Origin: Alkalicaulis satelles
GTDB lineage: Bacteria > Pseudomonadota > Alphaproteobacteria > Caulobacterales > Maricaulaceae
NCBI RefSeq assembly: GCF_008630495.1
Contig: NZ_VWOJ01000003.1
Coordinates: forward strand, 246,375 to 310,374
Direction: 5' to 3'
Length of the DNA: 64,000 bases
Part shown: positions 35,674-45,744 of the stretch, piece after piece
Position numbering within the stretch: position 1 is the stretch's first letter
Layout: each line of letters starts with the position of its first letter
Notes under the pieces: generated by a model
Told to the model about the DNA's origin: nothing
Seen by the model: the letters and a program-made list of their open reading frames with translations, nothing else
Databases searched by the model: none
Position numbers and translations under genes: made by a program

Positions 35674-36555
35674 ATGACCTATCCCTCAGCCCGGCTTTTG
35701 ATCCTTGGACGCTCCGGACAGCTCGCCCGGGCGCTCGTCACGGCGGCCCAAGAGCATCGAGGCGCCGTGCACAGCGCGGGGCGCCGGGAGGCGGATCTTT
35801 CAAGGCCTGGCGAGGCGGCGCGGCTGATCACCGCATGGCGCCCGGACGCCGTCATCAACGCCGCCGCCTGGACGGCTGTGGATGACGCGGAAACCCATGA
35901 GGGCAAGGCGCTGCGCATCAACGCCCAGGGCGCCGGCGAGGCGGCGCAGGCGGCCGCCCGCATGGGCGCGCGCTTCATCCATGTGTCCACGGACTATGTG
36001 TTCGGCGCCGCACCTGGCGCGCCCTATGCCGAAGACGCTGAGCCCGCCCCGCTCAGCGCCTATGGCCGCACCAAGCTGGCCGGCGAGCGCGCCGTCATGG
36101 ACGCTCATCCGCACGCCGCCATCGTGCGCGCTGCGGGCGTGTTCAGCGGCGCCGGCGCCGATTTCCCCAGCGCCATGTGGCGCCTGGCCGAAACCCGCGC
36201 CGAGATCGGCGTGGTGAACGACCAGCTGACCGGGCCGACTTATGCCGGCGATCTCGCCGCGCGCCTGATCGCGCTGGCGCTCAATCCGGACGCGCACGGG
36301 ATATTTCACTGCGCCAGCGGGCCGCAATTGAGCTGGGCGGCCTTTGCGGAGGCCTGCTTCGATCTCGCCCGGGAGGCCGGCCTGCCGTCAGCGCACGTCA
36401 ATCCCATCCCCACATCGCAGTTTCCAAGGCCCGCCCGGCGCCCGGCCGATGCGCGCCTTGCCTCCACAAGGCTGGAAGCCGCCGCCGGCCTGCCTGCCCC
36501 GGACTGGCGGGCCGGACTTGGCAGAGCCCTCGACGTGTGGCGGGCCAGCCGGTAA
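35674..36555 (+). CDS. rfbD: dTDP-4-dehydrorhamnose reductase
   Basis: Last step of dTDP-L-rhamnose synthesis. The 293-residue protein starts at the ATG at 35674. [14 protein letters not shown] is the NADPH loop (GxxGQLA type), [14 protein letters not shown] and [11 protein letters not shown] carry the catalytic Thr/Ser, and [10 protein letters not shown] has Tyr and Lys. The closing [19 protein letters not shown] is a family block. It is separated from rfbC by the small opposite-strand gene and followed by gpmA. Confidence 0.92.
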   Translation: MTYPSARLLILGRSGQLARALVTAAQEHRGAVHSAGRREADLSRPGEAARLITAWRPDAVINAAAWTAVDDAETHEGKALRINAQGAGEAAQAAARMGARFIHVSTDYVFGAAPGAPYAEDAEPAPLSAYGRTKLAGERAVMDAHPHAAIVRAAGVFSGAGADFPSAMWRLAETRAEIGVVNDQLTGPTYAGDLAARLIALALNPDAHGIFHCASGPQLSWAAFAEACFDLAREAGLPSAHVNPIPTSQFPRPARRPADARLASTRLEAAAGLPAPDWRAGLGRALDVWRASR

Positions 36556-36598
36556 ACCGCCAAGCTGCAACCCACCCTCCCGCCCGCCAGGAGCCGCC

Positions 36599-37318
36599 AT
36601 GACCCGCCTCGTCCTCACCCGCCACGGCCAGAGCGTCTGGAACAAGGAAAACCGCTTCACCGGCTGGGTGGATGTGGACCTGACCGAGCAAGGCGTTGAG
36701 GAAGCCCGGCGCGGCGGCGCGCTTTTGAAGGCCGAAGGCTTCGCGCCCGGCTTTGCGTTCACCAGCGTGCTCAAGCGCGCCATCCGCACGCTGCATCTGG
36801 CGCTGGAAGGCGTGGACCGGCTGTGGATTCCCGAGGAGAAGGCCTGGCGGCTCAATGAGCGCCATTACGGCGCGCTCACAGGGCTCGACAAGGCCGAGGT
36901 GACCGAGGCCCATGGCGCTGATCAGGTGAAAATCTGGCGGCGCTCCTTCGACATCCCGCCCCCACCGCTGCCGCTGGATGATCCGCGCCATCCGCGCTTC
37001 GACCCGCGCTATTCAAGCCTGGACCCGGACGCCCTGCCCTCGGGAGAAAGCCTGAAACTGACGCTGGAGCGCGTCGCGCCCTATTTTGAAAGCGCCATCG
37101 CGCCGCGCCTGGAAGCTGGCGACGAGGTGATCATCTCCGCCCACGGCAATTCCCTGCGCGCCCTGATGAAGCTGCTGTTTGGCGTGCCTGATGCGGACAT
37201 CGTCTCGCTGGAAATGCCCACCGGCAATCCCCTCATGATCGAACTCAACGGCCTCAAGCCCGTCTCGGCGCGCTATCTCGACCAGGATCGCGCCCAAGAC
37301 CTGCCCCCCTGCCCGTGA
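36599..37318 (+). CDS. gpmA: 2,3-bisphosphoglycerate-dependent phosphoglycerate mutase
   Basis: Glycolytic mutase of 239 residues. The ATG at 36599 has CCAGGAGCCGCC upstream. [20 protein letters not shown] holds the phosphohistidine; [29 protein letters not shown] and [14 protein letters not shown] (second His) complete the active site. The insert typical of the dPGM class is present, so it is not a broad-specificity phosphatase. The last four bases overlap the next gene's start (GTGA). Confidence 0.93.
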   Translation: MTRLVLTRHGQSVWNKENRFTGWVDVDLTEQGVEEARRGGALLKAEGFAPGFAFTSVLKRAIRTLHLALEGVDRLWIPEEKAWRLNERHYGALTGLDKAEVTEAHGADQVKIWRRSFDIPPPPLPLDDPRHPRFDPRYSSLDPDALPSGESLKLTLERVAPYFESAIAPRLEAGDEVIISAHGNSLRALMKLLFGVPDADIVSLEMPTGNPLMIELNGLKPVSARYLDQDRAQDLPPCP

Positions 37319-37911
37319 TGGGCGCGCGTGCGGTCACCCCCGATGATCTGCGCTTCATGGATGCGGCGCTGGCGCTGGCCTATGCGCGGCTGGGCCGGAC
37401 CGCGCCCAACCCGTCGGTGGGCTGCGTCATCGTCAAGGACCGGCGCGTCATCGCCGCCGCCGCCACCGCGCCATCCGGCCGGCCTCATGCCGAAACCCAG
37501 GCGCTGGACATGGCCGGAGAGGATGCGCGGGGCGCGCGCATCTATGTCACGCTCGAACCCTGCGCCCATCATGGCCAGACCCCGCCCTGCGCAGAGGCGC
37601 TCGCTGCAGCAGGCGTCGGCGAGGTGGTGATCGCCTGCCGCGACCCGGACGCGCGCGTGTCCGGGCGCGGGATCGCCATCCTCAGCCACGCCGGCATAGC
37701 GGTGCTGGAAGGCGTGCGAAGCGCTCAAGCCGAGGCGCTCAATGCCGGCTTCTTCACCCGGCTGGTCACCGGACGCCCCTTGCTGGTCCAGGACGGGCGC
37801 GCGGGGCTGTTTGACGCCGATCTGGAGCTTCGCCCGGACGAGAGCCTGGATATGGCGCTGGACCGGATGGGCCGAGAGGGCCTGACCCGGGTGCGCATCC
37901 CGGCGCCCTGA
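37315..37911 (+). CDS. RibD-like deaminase with shortened reductase part
   Basis: A 198-residue protein. Residues 1-145 are a full riboflavin-type cytidine-deaminase domain: [24 protein letters not shown] and the zinc site [13 protein letters not shown]. The RibD reductase domain should add some 200 residues. Instead GRPLLVQDG is followed by [21 protein letters not shown], which looks like the start of that domain joined to a late part. Either it is a free-standing deaminase or the reductase was lost by internal deletion. GTG at 37315 overlaps the gpmA stop; an ATG follows directly. Confidence 0.72.
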   Translation: MMGARAVTPDDLRFMDAALALAYARLGRTAPNPSVGCVIVKDRRVIAAAATAPSGRPHAETQALDMAGEDARGARIYVTLEPCAHHGQTPPCAEALAAAGVGEVVIACRDPDARVSGRGIAILSHAGIAVLEGVRSAQAEALNAGFFTRLVTGRPLLVQDGRAGLFDADLELRPDESLDMALDRMGREGLTRVRIPAP

Positions 37912-38003
37912 ACCGGCGCAGGCCGGGCAACGCGGCGTTAACGCTGAATAGCTTATGTTTTGACACCTCAGTCCGCGCACCGCGCGGTCAGCCTGGGACG
38001 CGC

Positions 38004-39302
38004 ATGACCCGCACGCCGATCCAATACCGGACCCTGACACAAGCACAGGCCGACGAAATCTGCCGCAAACATGATTTCCTCATGTCCGGGCGGATGGGCG
38101 GGGCGCGCGCCAATTTCTCCTATACAGTTCTCAATGGCCTCAATCTGTCGGGCCGGCATCTGGCTGACGCCGACCTGACCGGTGCGGTGATGGAGGGGGC
38201 CAATCTCTCCGGCGCCAATCTGACGCGGGCCGTGCTGTACGCCGCCGATTTGCGCCAGGCCAATCTGGCCGGCGCGGTGCTGCACCGGGCCGACATGCGC
38301 GGCGCCATTCTGCGCGGCGCTGACCTGACCGGCGCCGATCTCAGCCAGGCCGACCTGCGCGAAGGCGCCATCGCCCAGGCCGACCGGGAGAAGGGCCTGG
38401 CCATCCTCACCCATGAACAGCGCCCGGGCGAGGCCAGCATGGCCAATTTCGCCCGCGCCAACCTGTCCCAGACCCGCATGAGCGGGGTGGTGGCCCAGTC
38501 TTCGGACTTCTCTGACGCGGTGCTGATCGGCGCGCGCCTGACCCGCGCGAACTTGCGCAATTCACGCTTCCCCGGCGCCAATCTGGAAGGCGCGGACATG
38601 AGCGGGGCCGACCTTACCGATGCGGATTTGCGCGATACGGTGCTGATCGGGACCAGAATGGATCTGGCCCGCCTCAATGGCGCGGATATGAGCGGCGCCC
38701 TGCGCGATGCGCCGCCGGGCGAAGTGGCCGATCCGGGAGGCGAGACCGCCCGGGCGCTCGATCTTCACGCGCGCTGGTGCGAGACGGGCGGGCAGCAAGG
38801 CGCGCCCTCCACGTTTGACGGCAAGGATTTGCGCGGCCTGCGCACGCTGGCCCGGCGCAATCTCACCGCCCTGCAGGCGCGCGGCGCCATTCTCTACGGC
38901 CTCGACATGGAAGGCGCCGAGCTGCAGGGCGCCAAGCTCGCCAATGCCGATCTGCGCATGACTTCGCTGCGCGGGGCGGATCTGCGCGGCGCCGATCTTT
39001 CAGGCGCCAAGCTCAATAACGCCGATCTGCGCGAGGCGCGCATCGGCCCGCTGCTGCTGCCCAATGACCGGCTCCTGGCCGCCTCGCTGGCCGCTGCCGT
39101 GATGCGCTATGCTGACCTGTCGGGCGCGGATCTGCGCCATATCGAGGCGGCGGGCGCGGATTTCTCGTTCGCGCGCATGCATGGCTGCGATGTGCGCCGG
39201 GGCAAGTTCTCCGGCGCCTGTTTCACCGGGGCGCGCGCGCCCGCCACCATCCGCTCCGAGGCCGCCGATCTGTCCGGCGTGGTGGACCTGAGCGCCGCCT
39301 GA
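38004..39302 (+). CDS. Pentapeptide-repeat protein
   Basis: A 432-residue protein. Pentapeptides of the A(D/N)Lxx type form one solenoid at about residues 47-120, a second at about 155-235 and a third at about 290-425. The breaks hold charged or Gly-rich linkers, including AQADREKGLAILTHEQRPGE. The N-terminus (YRTLTQAQADEICRKHDFLM) is not repetitive. No enzyme or membrane segment is present. Such proteins form right-handed four-sided helices; targets are usually unknown. It lies between ribD-like and nadE genes and is preceded by a TA-rich stretch. Confidence 0.85.
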   Translation: MTRTPIQYRTLTQAQADEICRKHDFLMSGRMGGARANFSYTVLNGLNLSGRHLADADLTGAVMEGANLSGANLTRAVLYAADLRQANLAGAVLHRADMRGAILRGADLTGADLSQADLREGAIAQADREKGLAILTHEQRPGEASMANFARANLSQTRMSGVVAQSSDFSDAVLIGARLTRANLRNSRFPGANLEGADMSGADLTDADLRDTVLIGTRMDLARLNGADMSGALRDAPPGEVADPGGETARALDLHARWCETGGQQGAPSTFDGKDLRGLRTLARRNLTALQARGAILYGLDMEGAELQGAKLANADLRMTSLRGADLRGADLSGAKLNNADLREARIGPLLLPNDRLLAASLAAAVMRYADLSGADLRHIEAAGADFSFARMHGCDVRRGKFSGACFTGARAPATIRSEAADLSGVVDLSAA

Positions 39303-39388
39303 GTTGCGGGACAGCCCGCACACCGATAAATACTCACCTTGAGCATAAGCGGGCCATTCCATCCCGCACCTGCAAGCGGAAGGCGGTC

Positions 39389-41458
39389 ATGGCGGCGTTC
39401 GACAATCTCTACCGGCACCGCATGGTGCGCGCTGCGGCCTTCGCGCCGCAGGTGTCGCTGGCCGATCCGCAAGCCAATGCCGGCGCCATCCTGTCACTGG
39501 CGCGCGAGGCCCATGAGCGCCAGGCCGCACTGGCCCTGTTCCCCGAACTCGCCCTGACAGGCTATTCGGCCGAGGACCTGCACCATCAATCGCTCATGCT
39601 GGACGCCAGCGAGGCGGCGGCGGGACGCATCATCGCCGATAGCGCGGAGCTGATGCCGGTGATCGTATTCGGCTGCGCCCTGCGCCAGCACGGCCAGTTG
39701 TTCAACTGCGCCCTGATCGTCCATCGCGGACGGCTTCTGGGCGTGGTTCCCAAAAGCTATCTGCCCAATTACCGCGAGTTTTACGAAAAGCGCTGGTTCT
39801 CCGACGCCTCAAGCGTGATCGCCGACCAGATCAGCGTGGCCGGCCATGACGCCCCCTTCGGGGCCGGTCTGGTGTTCGAGGCCGAGGACCTGCCCGGCTT
39901 CATCCTGCACGCCGAGGTGTGCGAGGATTTCTGGGCGCCGGTTCCGCCCAGCACCCACGCGGCGCTGGCCGGCGCCAGCGTAATGGTCAATCTGTCGGCC
40001 TCCAACGCCACCATCGGCAAGGCGCGCGAGCGCGCGGCGCTGATCGACGCCCACTCCCGGCGCACCTGCGGGGCCTATGTGTTCTGCGCAGCCGGCGCAG
40101 GCGAATCCACCAATGATCTGGCCTGGGACGGCCAGCTCCTGATCTATGAGCAGGGCATGCGCCTGGCCGCCGGCGAGCGCTTTCTCAATGATCATGCGCG
40201 CGTCTACGCCGATATCGATATCGAACGCATCGAACAGGACCGGCTGCGCCTGTCCACCTTCCGCGATGCGGCTGCGCGCGCCGCCGATACGCTCAGGGCG
40301 TTCCGCCGGGTGCGCTTCACGCTGGGCGCGCCGCTGGACCGGCCCGTCCCGCTGGAGCGCGAGATCAGCCGCTTTCCCTTCGTACCCGACGATGCCGGCC
40401 GCCTGGACGAGGACTGCCATGAGGCCTGGAACATCCAGGTCCAGTCCCTGGCCCAGCGCCTGCGCGCCAGCGGGGTGAAGCGCGCCGTGATCGGGGTGTC
40501 GGGCGGGCTAGATTCCACCCAGGCGCTGATCATCACCGCGCGCGCCTTTGACCGGCTGGGCCGGGACCGGGCCGATATCATCGCGGTCTCCATGCCGGGC
40601 CTGGCCACCTCCGGCGAGAGCCGGGCGCGGGGACGGGCGCTGATCGACGGGCTGGGCGCGACCTTCCGCGAGATCGACATCTCGCCCGCCGCCGAACGCA
40701 TGCTGGCCGATCTCGACCACCCCTATGCGCGCGGCGAGCCGGTCCATGACGTGACGTTCGAGAACGTCCAGGCGGGCCTGCGCACCGATTATCTGTTCCG
40801 CCTGGCCAATCACGAGGACGGGCTGGTGATCGGCACGGGCGATCTGTCCGAGCTGGCGCTGGGCTGGTGCACCTATGGCGTCGGCGACCAGATGAGCCAC
40901 TACAATGTCAATGCGGGCGTGGCCAAAACCCTGATCCAGCACCTGATCGCCTGGACCGCCCGGCGCGAGGCCTTCGGGCCTGAGGTCAGCGCCGCGCTCG
41001 AGTCTATCCTCGCCGCCGAGATCACGCCTGAACTTGTGCCTGCCGGCGCCGACGGGGCGGTGCAGTCCACCGAGGCGGCCATCGGGCCCTACGCCCTGCA
41101 CGATTTCACCCTGCATTACGCTGCGCGCTACGGCTTCGGGCCGGAGAAGATCGCCTTCCTGGCCGCTGCGGCCTGGAGCCAGGCCAGCCGCGGGCGCTGG
41201 CCGGCCCATGTGGCCGGCAAGGACCGCCACGCCTTTGATCTCGACGCCATTACGCGCTGGATGACGGTATTCGCCCGGCGGTTCTACCAGACCAGCCAGT
41301 TCAAGCGTTCGGCCATGCCCAACGGACCCAAGCTCACCTCCGCCGGGGCGCTCAGCCCGCGCGGCGACTGGCGCGCGCCCTCAGACGCTTCGGCGCGGGT
41401 CTGGCTGGAGGCCATCGCCGCATTGCGGGCGGAGCTGGGCCTGCCGCCTGGAGGCTGA
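39389..41458 (+). CDS. nadE: Glutamine-dependent NAD+ synthetase
   Basis: Last step of NAD synthesis. The 689-residue protein has an N-terminal nitrilase-type glutaminase (1 to about 290) with Glu in [14 protein letters not shown], Lys in [17 protein letters not shown] and Cys in [11 protein letters not shown], and a C-terminal synthetase (about 330-689) with [12 protein letters not shown] near residue 370 and [16 protein letters not shown]. This is the long form, like that of Mycobacterium. A terminator follows. Confidence 0.95.
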   Translation: MAAFDNLYRHRMVRAAAFAPQVSLADPQANAGAILSLAREAHERQAALALFPELALTGYSAEDLHHQSLMLDASEAAAGRIIADSAELMPVIVFGCALRQHGQLFNCALIVHRGRLLGVVPKSYLPNYREFYEKRWFSDASSVIADQISVAGHDAPFGAGLVFEAEDLPGFILHAEVCEDFWAPVPPSTHAALAGASVMVNLSASNATIGKARERAALIDAHSRRTCGAYVFCAAGAGESTNDLAWDGQLLIYEQGMRLAAGERFLNDHARVYADIDIERIEQDRLRLSTFRDAAARAADTLRAFRRVRFTLGAPLDRPVPLEREISRFPFVPDDAGRLDEDCHEAWNIQVQSLAQRLRASGVKRAVIGVSGGLDSTQALIITARAFDRLGRDRADIIAVSMPGLATSGESRARGRALIDGLGATFREIDISPAAERMLADLDHPYARGEPVHDVTFENVQAGLRTDYLFRLANHEDGLVIGTGDLSELALGWCTYGVGDQMSHYNVNAGVAKTLIQHLIAWTARREAFGPEVSAALESILAAEITPELVPAGADGAVQSTEAAIGPYALHDFTLHYAARYGFGPEKIAFLAAAAWSQASRGRWPAHVAGKDRHAFDLDAITRWMTVFARRFYQTSQFKRSAMPNGPKLTSAGALSPRGDWRAPSDASARVWLEAIAALRAELGLPPGG

Positions 41459-41483
41459 ACACACCATCGCAAGCCCGGACGAA

Positions 41484-41513
41484 AAGAGCCCGGAGGATCG
41501 CCTCCGGGCTCTT
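41484..41513. terminator. Bidirectional terminator between nadE and petC
   Basis: A 13-bp hairpin AAGAGCCCGGAGG / CCTCCGGGCTCTT with loop ATCG lies between two convergent genes. The T-rich end is short on the plus side and an AAAAG run serves the minus side. Confidence 0.85.
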
Positions 41514-41539
41514 GCCTTCTGGCGTCATGGAGCGGGCGG

Positions 41540-42367
41540 CTAGTGCTTCACCCGGCTCCAGATCTTGCGATAGGAGGCGTAGAGCAGCAGGGCCAGGATG
41601 AACAGATAGCCCATCACCATGAAGCCCATGCTCTTGCGCGATTCCATGTGGGGATCGGCCGCCCAGGCGAGGAAATAGGTCACGTCATTGGCCATTTGCT
41701 CGATCGTGGCCGGGGTGCCGTCGGCATATTCCACCATGTCATCCATGAGCACCGGCGGCATGGCGATCAGCATGCCGGGCATGTAGGGATTGTAGTAATT
41801 GCCCGGGCGCACATCGACATCCTCGGGCACTTCCTGATCGTAGCCCATGAGGAGCGAACGGATATAGTTCGCGCCATAGTGACGGCCCTTGACGATCACC
41901 GACAGGTCGGGCGGATAGGCGCCGCCATTGGCCGCGCGGCCCTGGGCCTCGTTGGCGTAAGGATAGGGGAAGGGGTCCGAGGGGCGGCGCGGACGCTCGA
42001 TGACATCGCCGATATCGTCAATGTCCTCAATCGGGAACAGGTCTTCCGCAATCGCCACCACGGCCGGGTTGTCATTGGGATTGGGGAAGCGGGTACGCTC
42101 GCCATTGATCTCGAGATATTCGAACGGGCCGCCGGGCATGCCCAGATGGCGGATCGACAAGTGCTTGATGCCGTGACAGGCCGCGCACACCTGCTGATAG
42201 ACCTGATAGCCGCGCTGGACAGCCTGACGGTCATACTGGCCGAACGGGCCGTTGAACGACCAGTTATGCTGTTCGGGCGTGCGGTACTTGCCCGCCCCCA
42301 TGGCCATGGGCGTGGCGATGATCATGGCCGCAGCTGCTGCGGCGAGGACCCGGGAAACGGTTTTCAT
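41540..42367 (-). CDS. petC: Cytochrome c1 of the bc1 complex
   Basis: Heme-c subunit of ubiquinol:cytochrome c reductase. The 275-residue protein has a signal peptide (MKTVSRVLAAAAAAMIIATPMAMG), the heme site CAACH at residues 61-65, the Met-ligand region YNPYMPGMLIAMPPVL, and a C-terminal membrane anchor (GFMVMGYLFILALLLYASY). It is the last gene of petABC, 11 bases after petB. Confidence 0.95.
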   Translation of the reverse strand: MKTVSRVLAAAAAAMIIATPMAMGAGKYRTPEQHNWSFNGPFGQYDRQAVQRGYQVYQQVCAACHGIKHLSIRHLGMPGGPFEYLEINGERTRFPNPNDNPAVVAIAEDLFPIEDIDDIGDVIERPRRPSDPFPYPYANEAQGRAANGGAYPPDLSVIVKGRHYGANYIRSLLMGYDQEVPEDVDVRPGNYYNPYMPGMLIAMPPVLMDDMVEYADGTPATIEQMANDVTYFLAWAADPHMESRKSMGFMVMGYLFILALLLYASYRKIWSRVKH

Positions 42368-42378
42368 CGCGGTTCTCC

Positions 42379-43677
42379 CTATTCAGCCGGCTGCGCGGCC
42401 GGGGCGGCGCCCGCCTTGGCCGGCTTGTCGCCATTGAGCACGGATTCCTCGATGGAGGCTGGCCGTGGACTGGGTTTCTCCACGAAGCCGAGCAGGGGCA
42501 GGATCACGAGGAAGTAGGCGAAATAGTACACGGTCAGGACCCGGCCGAAGAGCAGGAAGTCCACGCCCAGGGCGCCCAGGCCCGGCACCATGGTGTCGGG
42601 CAGCTCAGCGCCCGCCCAGCCCAGCCCCAGGCAGGCCACCACGAAGAAGCCAAAGAACCAGCGCGCCATCGGGCGGTAGCGCATGGAGCGCACCTTGGAG
42701 GTGTCCAGCCAGGGCAGGATGAACAGCACGCCGATGGCGGCGAACATCAAGATCACCCCGCCCAGCTTGTCCGGAACGGCGCGCAGGATGGCGTAGAAGG
42801 GCAGCAGATACCATTCAGGCACGATCATCGCCGGGGTCACCAGCGGGTCGGCCTCGATATAGTTGTCTGCGTGGCCGAGCACTTCAGGGGCATAGAACAC
42901 GAAGCCGGCGAAGATGATCAGGAAGACCACGATCGCGAACCCGTCCTTGACCGTGTAGTACGGGTGGAAGGGCAGGGTGTCGGCCTTGGTCTTCACGCTG
43001 ATGCCGGTCGGGTTGTTATTGCCCGGCACGTGCAGCGCCCAGATGTGCAAGCCCACAACGCCGGCAATCAGGAACGGGATGAGATAGTGCAGCGAGAAGA
43101 AGCGGTTCAGCGTCTCGTTGCCCACCGAGAACCCGCCCCAGAGCCACTGGGTCACCGGCTCGCCGATCAGCGGCAACGCGCCGAACAGATTGGTGATCAC
43201 CATGGCGCCCCAGAAGGACATCTGGCCCCAGGGCAGCACATAGCCCAGGAAGGCGGCGGCCATCATCAGCAGATAGATCACCACGCCCAGGATCCACAAA
43301 ATCTCGCGCGGCGCCTTGTAGGAGCCGTAATACATGCCGCGGAAGATGTGCATATAGACCGCCAGGAAGAACATCGAGGCGCCCACCGCGTGGATCGAGC
43401 GGATCAGCCAGCCGAAATTCACGTCGCGGTCAATGCGCTGCACGCTGGCGAAGGCGTAGTCGATATGGGGCACATAGTGCATGGCCAGCACGATGCCGGT
43501 GATGATCTGGATCATCAGGCAGACGGTCAGAATGCCGCCGAACGTGTACCAGTAGTTCAGATTGCGCGGGGTCGGATAATCCACGAAAGAGTCCCAGCCC
43601 AGGCGCACGATGGGAAGGCGGGAATCAAGCCAGCGGGTAAAGCCGGTCTTCGGTTCGTAAGTGCTAGGTCCGCTCAT
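42379..43677 (-). CDS. petB: Cytochrome b of the bc1 complex
   Basis: The 432-residue core subunit carries two b hemes and both quinone sites. It has eight membrane helices; heme His residues lie in [22 protein letters not shown] and [21 protein letters not shown], and the PEWY motif of the quinol-oxidising site is in [35 protein letters not shown] is a family block. It lies between petA and petC. Confidence 0.95.
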   Translation of the reverse strand: MSGPSTYEPKTGFTRWLDSRLPIVRLGWDSFVDYPTPRNLNYWYTFGGILTVCLMIQIITGIVLAMHYVPHIDYAFASVQRIDRDVNFGWLIRSIHAVGASMFFLAVYMHIFRGMYYGSYKAPREILWILGVVIYLLMMAAAFLGYVLPWGQMSFWGAMVITNLFGALPLIGEPVTQWLWGGFSVGNETLNRFFSLHYLIPFLIAGVVGLHIWALHVPGNNNPTGISVKTKADTLPFHPYYTVKDGFAIVVFLIIFAGFVFYAPEVLGHADNYIEADPLVTPAMIVPEWYLLPFYAILRAVPDKLGGVILMFAAIGVLFILPWLDTSKVRSMRYRPMARWFFGFFVVACLGLGWAGAELPDTMVPGLGALGVDFLLFGRVLTVYYFAYFLVILPLLGFVEKPSPRPASIEESVLNGDKPAKAGAAPAAQPAE

Positions 43678-43688
43678 CGTGTCGTCTC

Positions 43689-44297
43689 CTAACCGAGCCG
43701 CAGGGTGGTGGCCGAGATGAAGGTCATCGGCGGAATGGGCAGGTTTTCAGGGGCCGGGCCGCGGCGAATGCGCCCGGACGTGTCATAGTGCGAGCCGTGG
43801 CACGGGCAGAACCAGGCGCCGAATTCACCTGCCCCTTCCGTGGGCACGCAGCCCAGATGGGTGCAGCTGGCGCTGGTGACCAGAAGCGAGCGGCGCAGAT
43901 CATCGCTGATCTCCACGCCGTCTGCGATCTCCGCGGTCAGGGCCGAGCGGTTATCATCGGTGGCCGGGGCGTTGTCATCCAGATTGCGGTTGCGCGCGAG
44001 GCGGTCGGGCAGGCTGCTCACCTGCACATTGGCCGCATCCTCCACTTCCGACGCCGAACGCAGGCGCACGAAGTGCGGCATGGAGCGGAACATGATGGTG
44101 ACCTCCTGGCCCTCCTCAAGCTCGCCCAGGGCGATATCGGTGGTGCCCAGCGCCAGGGTGTCCGCCGCCGGGTTCATCTGGTCGATGAACGGCCAGATCA
44201 CAGCGGCGCCGCCAATGGCGGCCATGCTGGCCGCAGCGATGTGGATGAAGTCGCGGCGCGTTTCGCCGCCGCCCTCGGGGGTGTTCTCGTCCGTCAC
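43689..44297 (-). CDS. petA: Rieske iron-sulfur protein of the bc1 complex
   Basis: The 202-residue protein has a twin-arginine motif near the N-terminus ([11 protein letters not shown]) followed by one membrane helix, then the Rieske domain with cluster ligands CTHLGCVP and CPCHGSHYD. It heads the petABC operon. The 250-base region upstream probably holds the promoter. Confidence 0.95.
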   Translation of the reverse strand: MTDENTPEGGGETRRDFIHIAAASMAAIGGAAVIWPFIDQMNPAADTLALGTTDIALGELEEGQEVTIMFRSMPHFVRLRSASEVEDAANVQVSSLPDRLARNRNLDDNAPATDDNRSALTAEIADGVEISDDLRRSLLVTSASCTHLGCVPTEGAGEFGAWFCPCHGSHYDTSGRIRRGPAPENLPIPPMTFISATTLRLG

Positions 44298-44549
44298 GTG
44301 CCGACCTCATAACTCGCGCCGCTCGCCGCCCTTGGACCCGTCACGGGCCTGGAAGCGTTTACGGCATGACCAGACTTAGCGTGGCGCAGCGCCTGGACCG
44401 TGCGTCGTGCTGACGCACCTGATTCAGGATGACGCGCCCCGTTAGCGGGCCGGATTAATCCGCCCCCCCGTATTTTTCAACCGGATTATCCGTTTTGCGG
44501 CGGGATATCGCAGGGGGGATGCAGTTGACACGCCCTGGCGAAGGGCCTG
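44298..44549. promoter_or_regulatory. Upstream region of petABC
   Basis: 252 bases between the petA start and the end of the thioesterase gene. It should hold the petABC promoter on the minus strand. It is locally AT-richer (GTATTTTTCAACCGGATTATCC). I see no protein frame, and no regulator site I can name. Confidence 0.4.
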
Positions 44550-45044
44550 CTAGCCGATCGCCGCAGCCCCAGCCGGCAGGATAAGCGCTGAAGCCGTGGC
44601 GATGAGCTTTTCGCCTTCCGCCTGTTCGGCGATCACCTCGACCGACACCACCACCTGCCGCTTGCCCGCCTTGACCACACGGGCGCGGGCGCGAAACGCC
44701 TCGCCCACGCCCGGCGAGAGGAAATGGATCGTGTATTGTGCGCTGAGCACGTCACCCACCACCGTGGCGGCGGCGTAGGCGGCGGCGTTATCGGCGAGAA
44801 ACCCGATCAGCCCGCCATGCAGGAATCCATGGTGCTGGGTCATCTCATCAGGCCGCAGCACGATGCGCGTCTCCACCTGGCCATCTTCAGCCTTGAGCAC
44901 TTCCAGCCCGGCCCAGCGCTCGAAGGGCTGTATCTTCACCACCTCGCGCAAGATCTCGGCATTGACCCGGACAGGACCATCGCCCGCCCGGGCGCGGGCG
45001 TTGTCGACAAGTTGCTGGCGGGCGGCGTCGCTGGAAGCGGTCAT
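44550..45044 (-). CDS. PaaI-type hotdog thioesterase
   Basis: A 164-residue hotdog thioesterase counted from the ATG at 45042-45044, with CAGGAGACGCCCC upstream. MTQHHGFLHGGLIGFLADNAAAYAA is the catalytic helix (HHGFxHGG, with Asp in place of Glu), and YTIHFLSPGVG follows. It is divergent from the TetR regulator with a clear operator between, so its expression is probably controlled by that repressor. It is only distantly similar to the thioesterase at 3825. Confidence 0.82.
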   Translation of the reverse strand: MTASSDAARQQLVDNARARAGDGPVRVNAEILREVVKIQPFERWAGLEVLKAEDGQVETRIVLRPDEMTQHHGFLHGGLIGFLADNAAAYAAATVVGDVLSAQYTIHFLSPGVGEAFRARARVVKAGKRQVVVSVEVIAEQAEGEKLIATASALILPAGAAAIG

Positions 45045-45074
45045 GGGGCGTCTCCTGACTGGCCGGTCCAAAAT

Positions 45075-45090
45075 TAGACCGACCGGTCTA
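45075..45090. promoter_or_regulatory. TetR-type operator (inverted repeat)
   Basis: TAGACCG and CGGTCTA are perfect 7-bp inverted repeats separated by AC. The form, TAGACCGnnCGGTCTA, is that of NemR/AcuR-type TetR operators. It overlaps TATAAT (45091-45096), a possible -10 box, and lies between the thioesterase and tetR starts, 31 and 55 bases from them. Confidence 0.82.
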
Positions 45091-45144
45091 TATAATCAGG
45101 CCGGCGCGCGCTATCAAAGACTTTTCCGGTCCGGGAGCTGATTC

Positions 45145-45744
45145 ATGAGCGGGAGCAAAGGCGATCAGGACCGGCCCGCCGGATCACGCGCGCGTCTGAT
45201 CGCGGCGGCGGGCCGTCTGTTTCACGAGCGCGGCTATGCGGCGACGGGGCTCAGCGAGATCCTGGCGGCCGCGGGCGCGCCCAAGGGTTCGCTCTATCAC
45301 CATTTCCCTGACGGCAAGGCCGGGCTCGCCGCCGCGGCGCTGGAGGCCGCCACGGATGCTCTGGAGGCCAGCCTTCGCGCCGAGCATGAGCGCGCACGCG
45401 ACGCTGCGGGCATGATCGAGGGCTATGGCGCCCTGCTCGCCGGATGGCTGGAGGCCTCGCACTTCACTCGGGGCTGTCCGGTGGCCACGGTGGCGCTTGA
45501 GGTCACGCCCGGTGATGACGTGGCGGCGCTGGCCGTGCAGGGCGCGTTCGCCCGCTGGCGCAAAGCGCTGGGCGACGCGATCCGGGCGGACGGAGTGGCG
45601 CCGGAGCGCGCCGGAGCGCTGGCCGGATTTGCGCTGTCGGCCATTGAGGGCGCGCTGATTTTGGCCCGGACGGACCGCGACAGTGAGCCCGTGCGCGCTG
45701 CGGCGCGCGAAGTGGCGTCCCTGGTGCGCGCAGCCCGGCCCTAG
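45145..45744 (+). CDS. TetR/AcrR-family repressor
   Basis: A 199-residue regulator. The DNA-binding part (about residues 15-62) has RLIAAAGRLFHERGYAATGLSEILAAAGAPKGSLYHHFP, the TetR helix-turn-helix with its YxHF end. The C-terminal domain has GCPVATVALEVTP, of the LmrA/YxaF-like branch; the Cys just after TRG could be a redox or electrophile sensor, as Cys is in NemR. It most likely binds the palindrome at 45075 and represses itself and the divergent thioesterase. Confidence 0.88.
   Translation: MSGSKGDQDRPAGSRARLIAAAGRLFHERGYAATGLSEILAAAGAPKGSLYHHFPDGKAGLAAAALEAATDALEASLRAEHERARDAAGMIEGYGALLAGWLEASHFTRGCPVATVALEVTPGDDVAALAVQGAFARWRKALGDAIRADGVAPERAGALAGFALSAIEGALILARTDRDSEPVRAAAREVASLVRAARP

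Noticed and set aside
44525..44530. TTGACA as a -35 box
   Set aside because: It points toward the 3' end of a minus-strand gene, with no plus-strand gene behind it.
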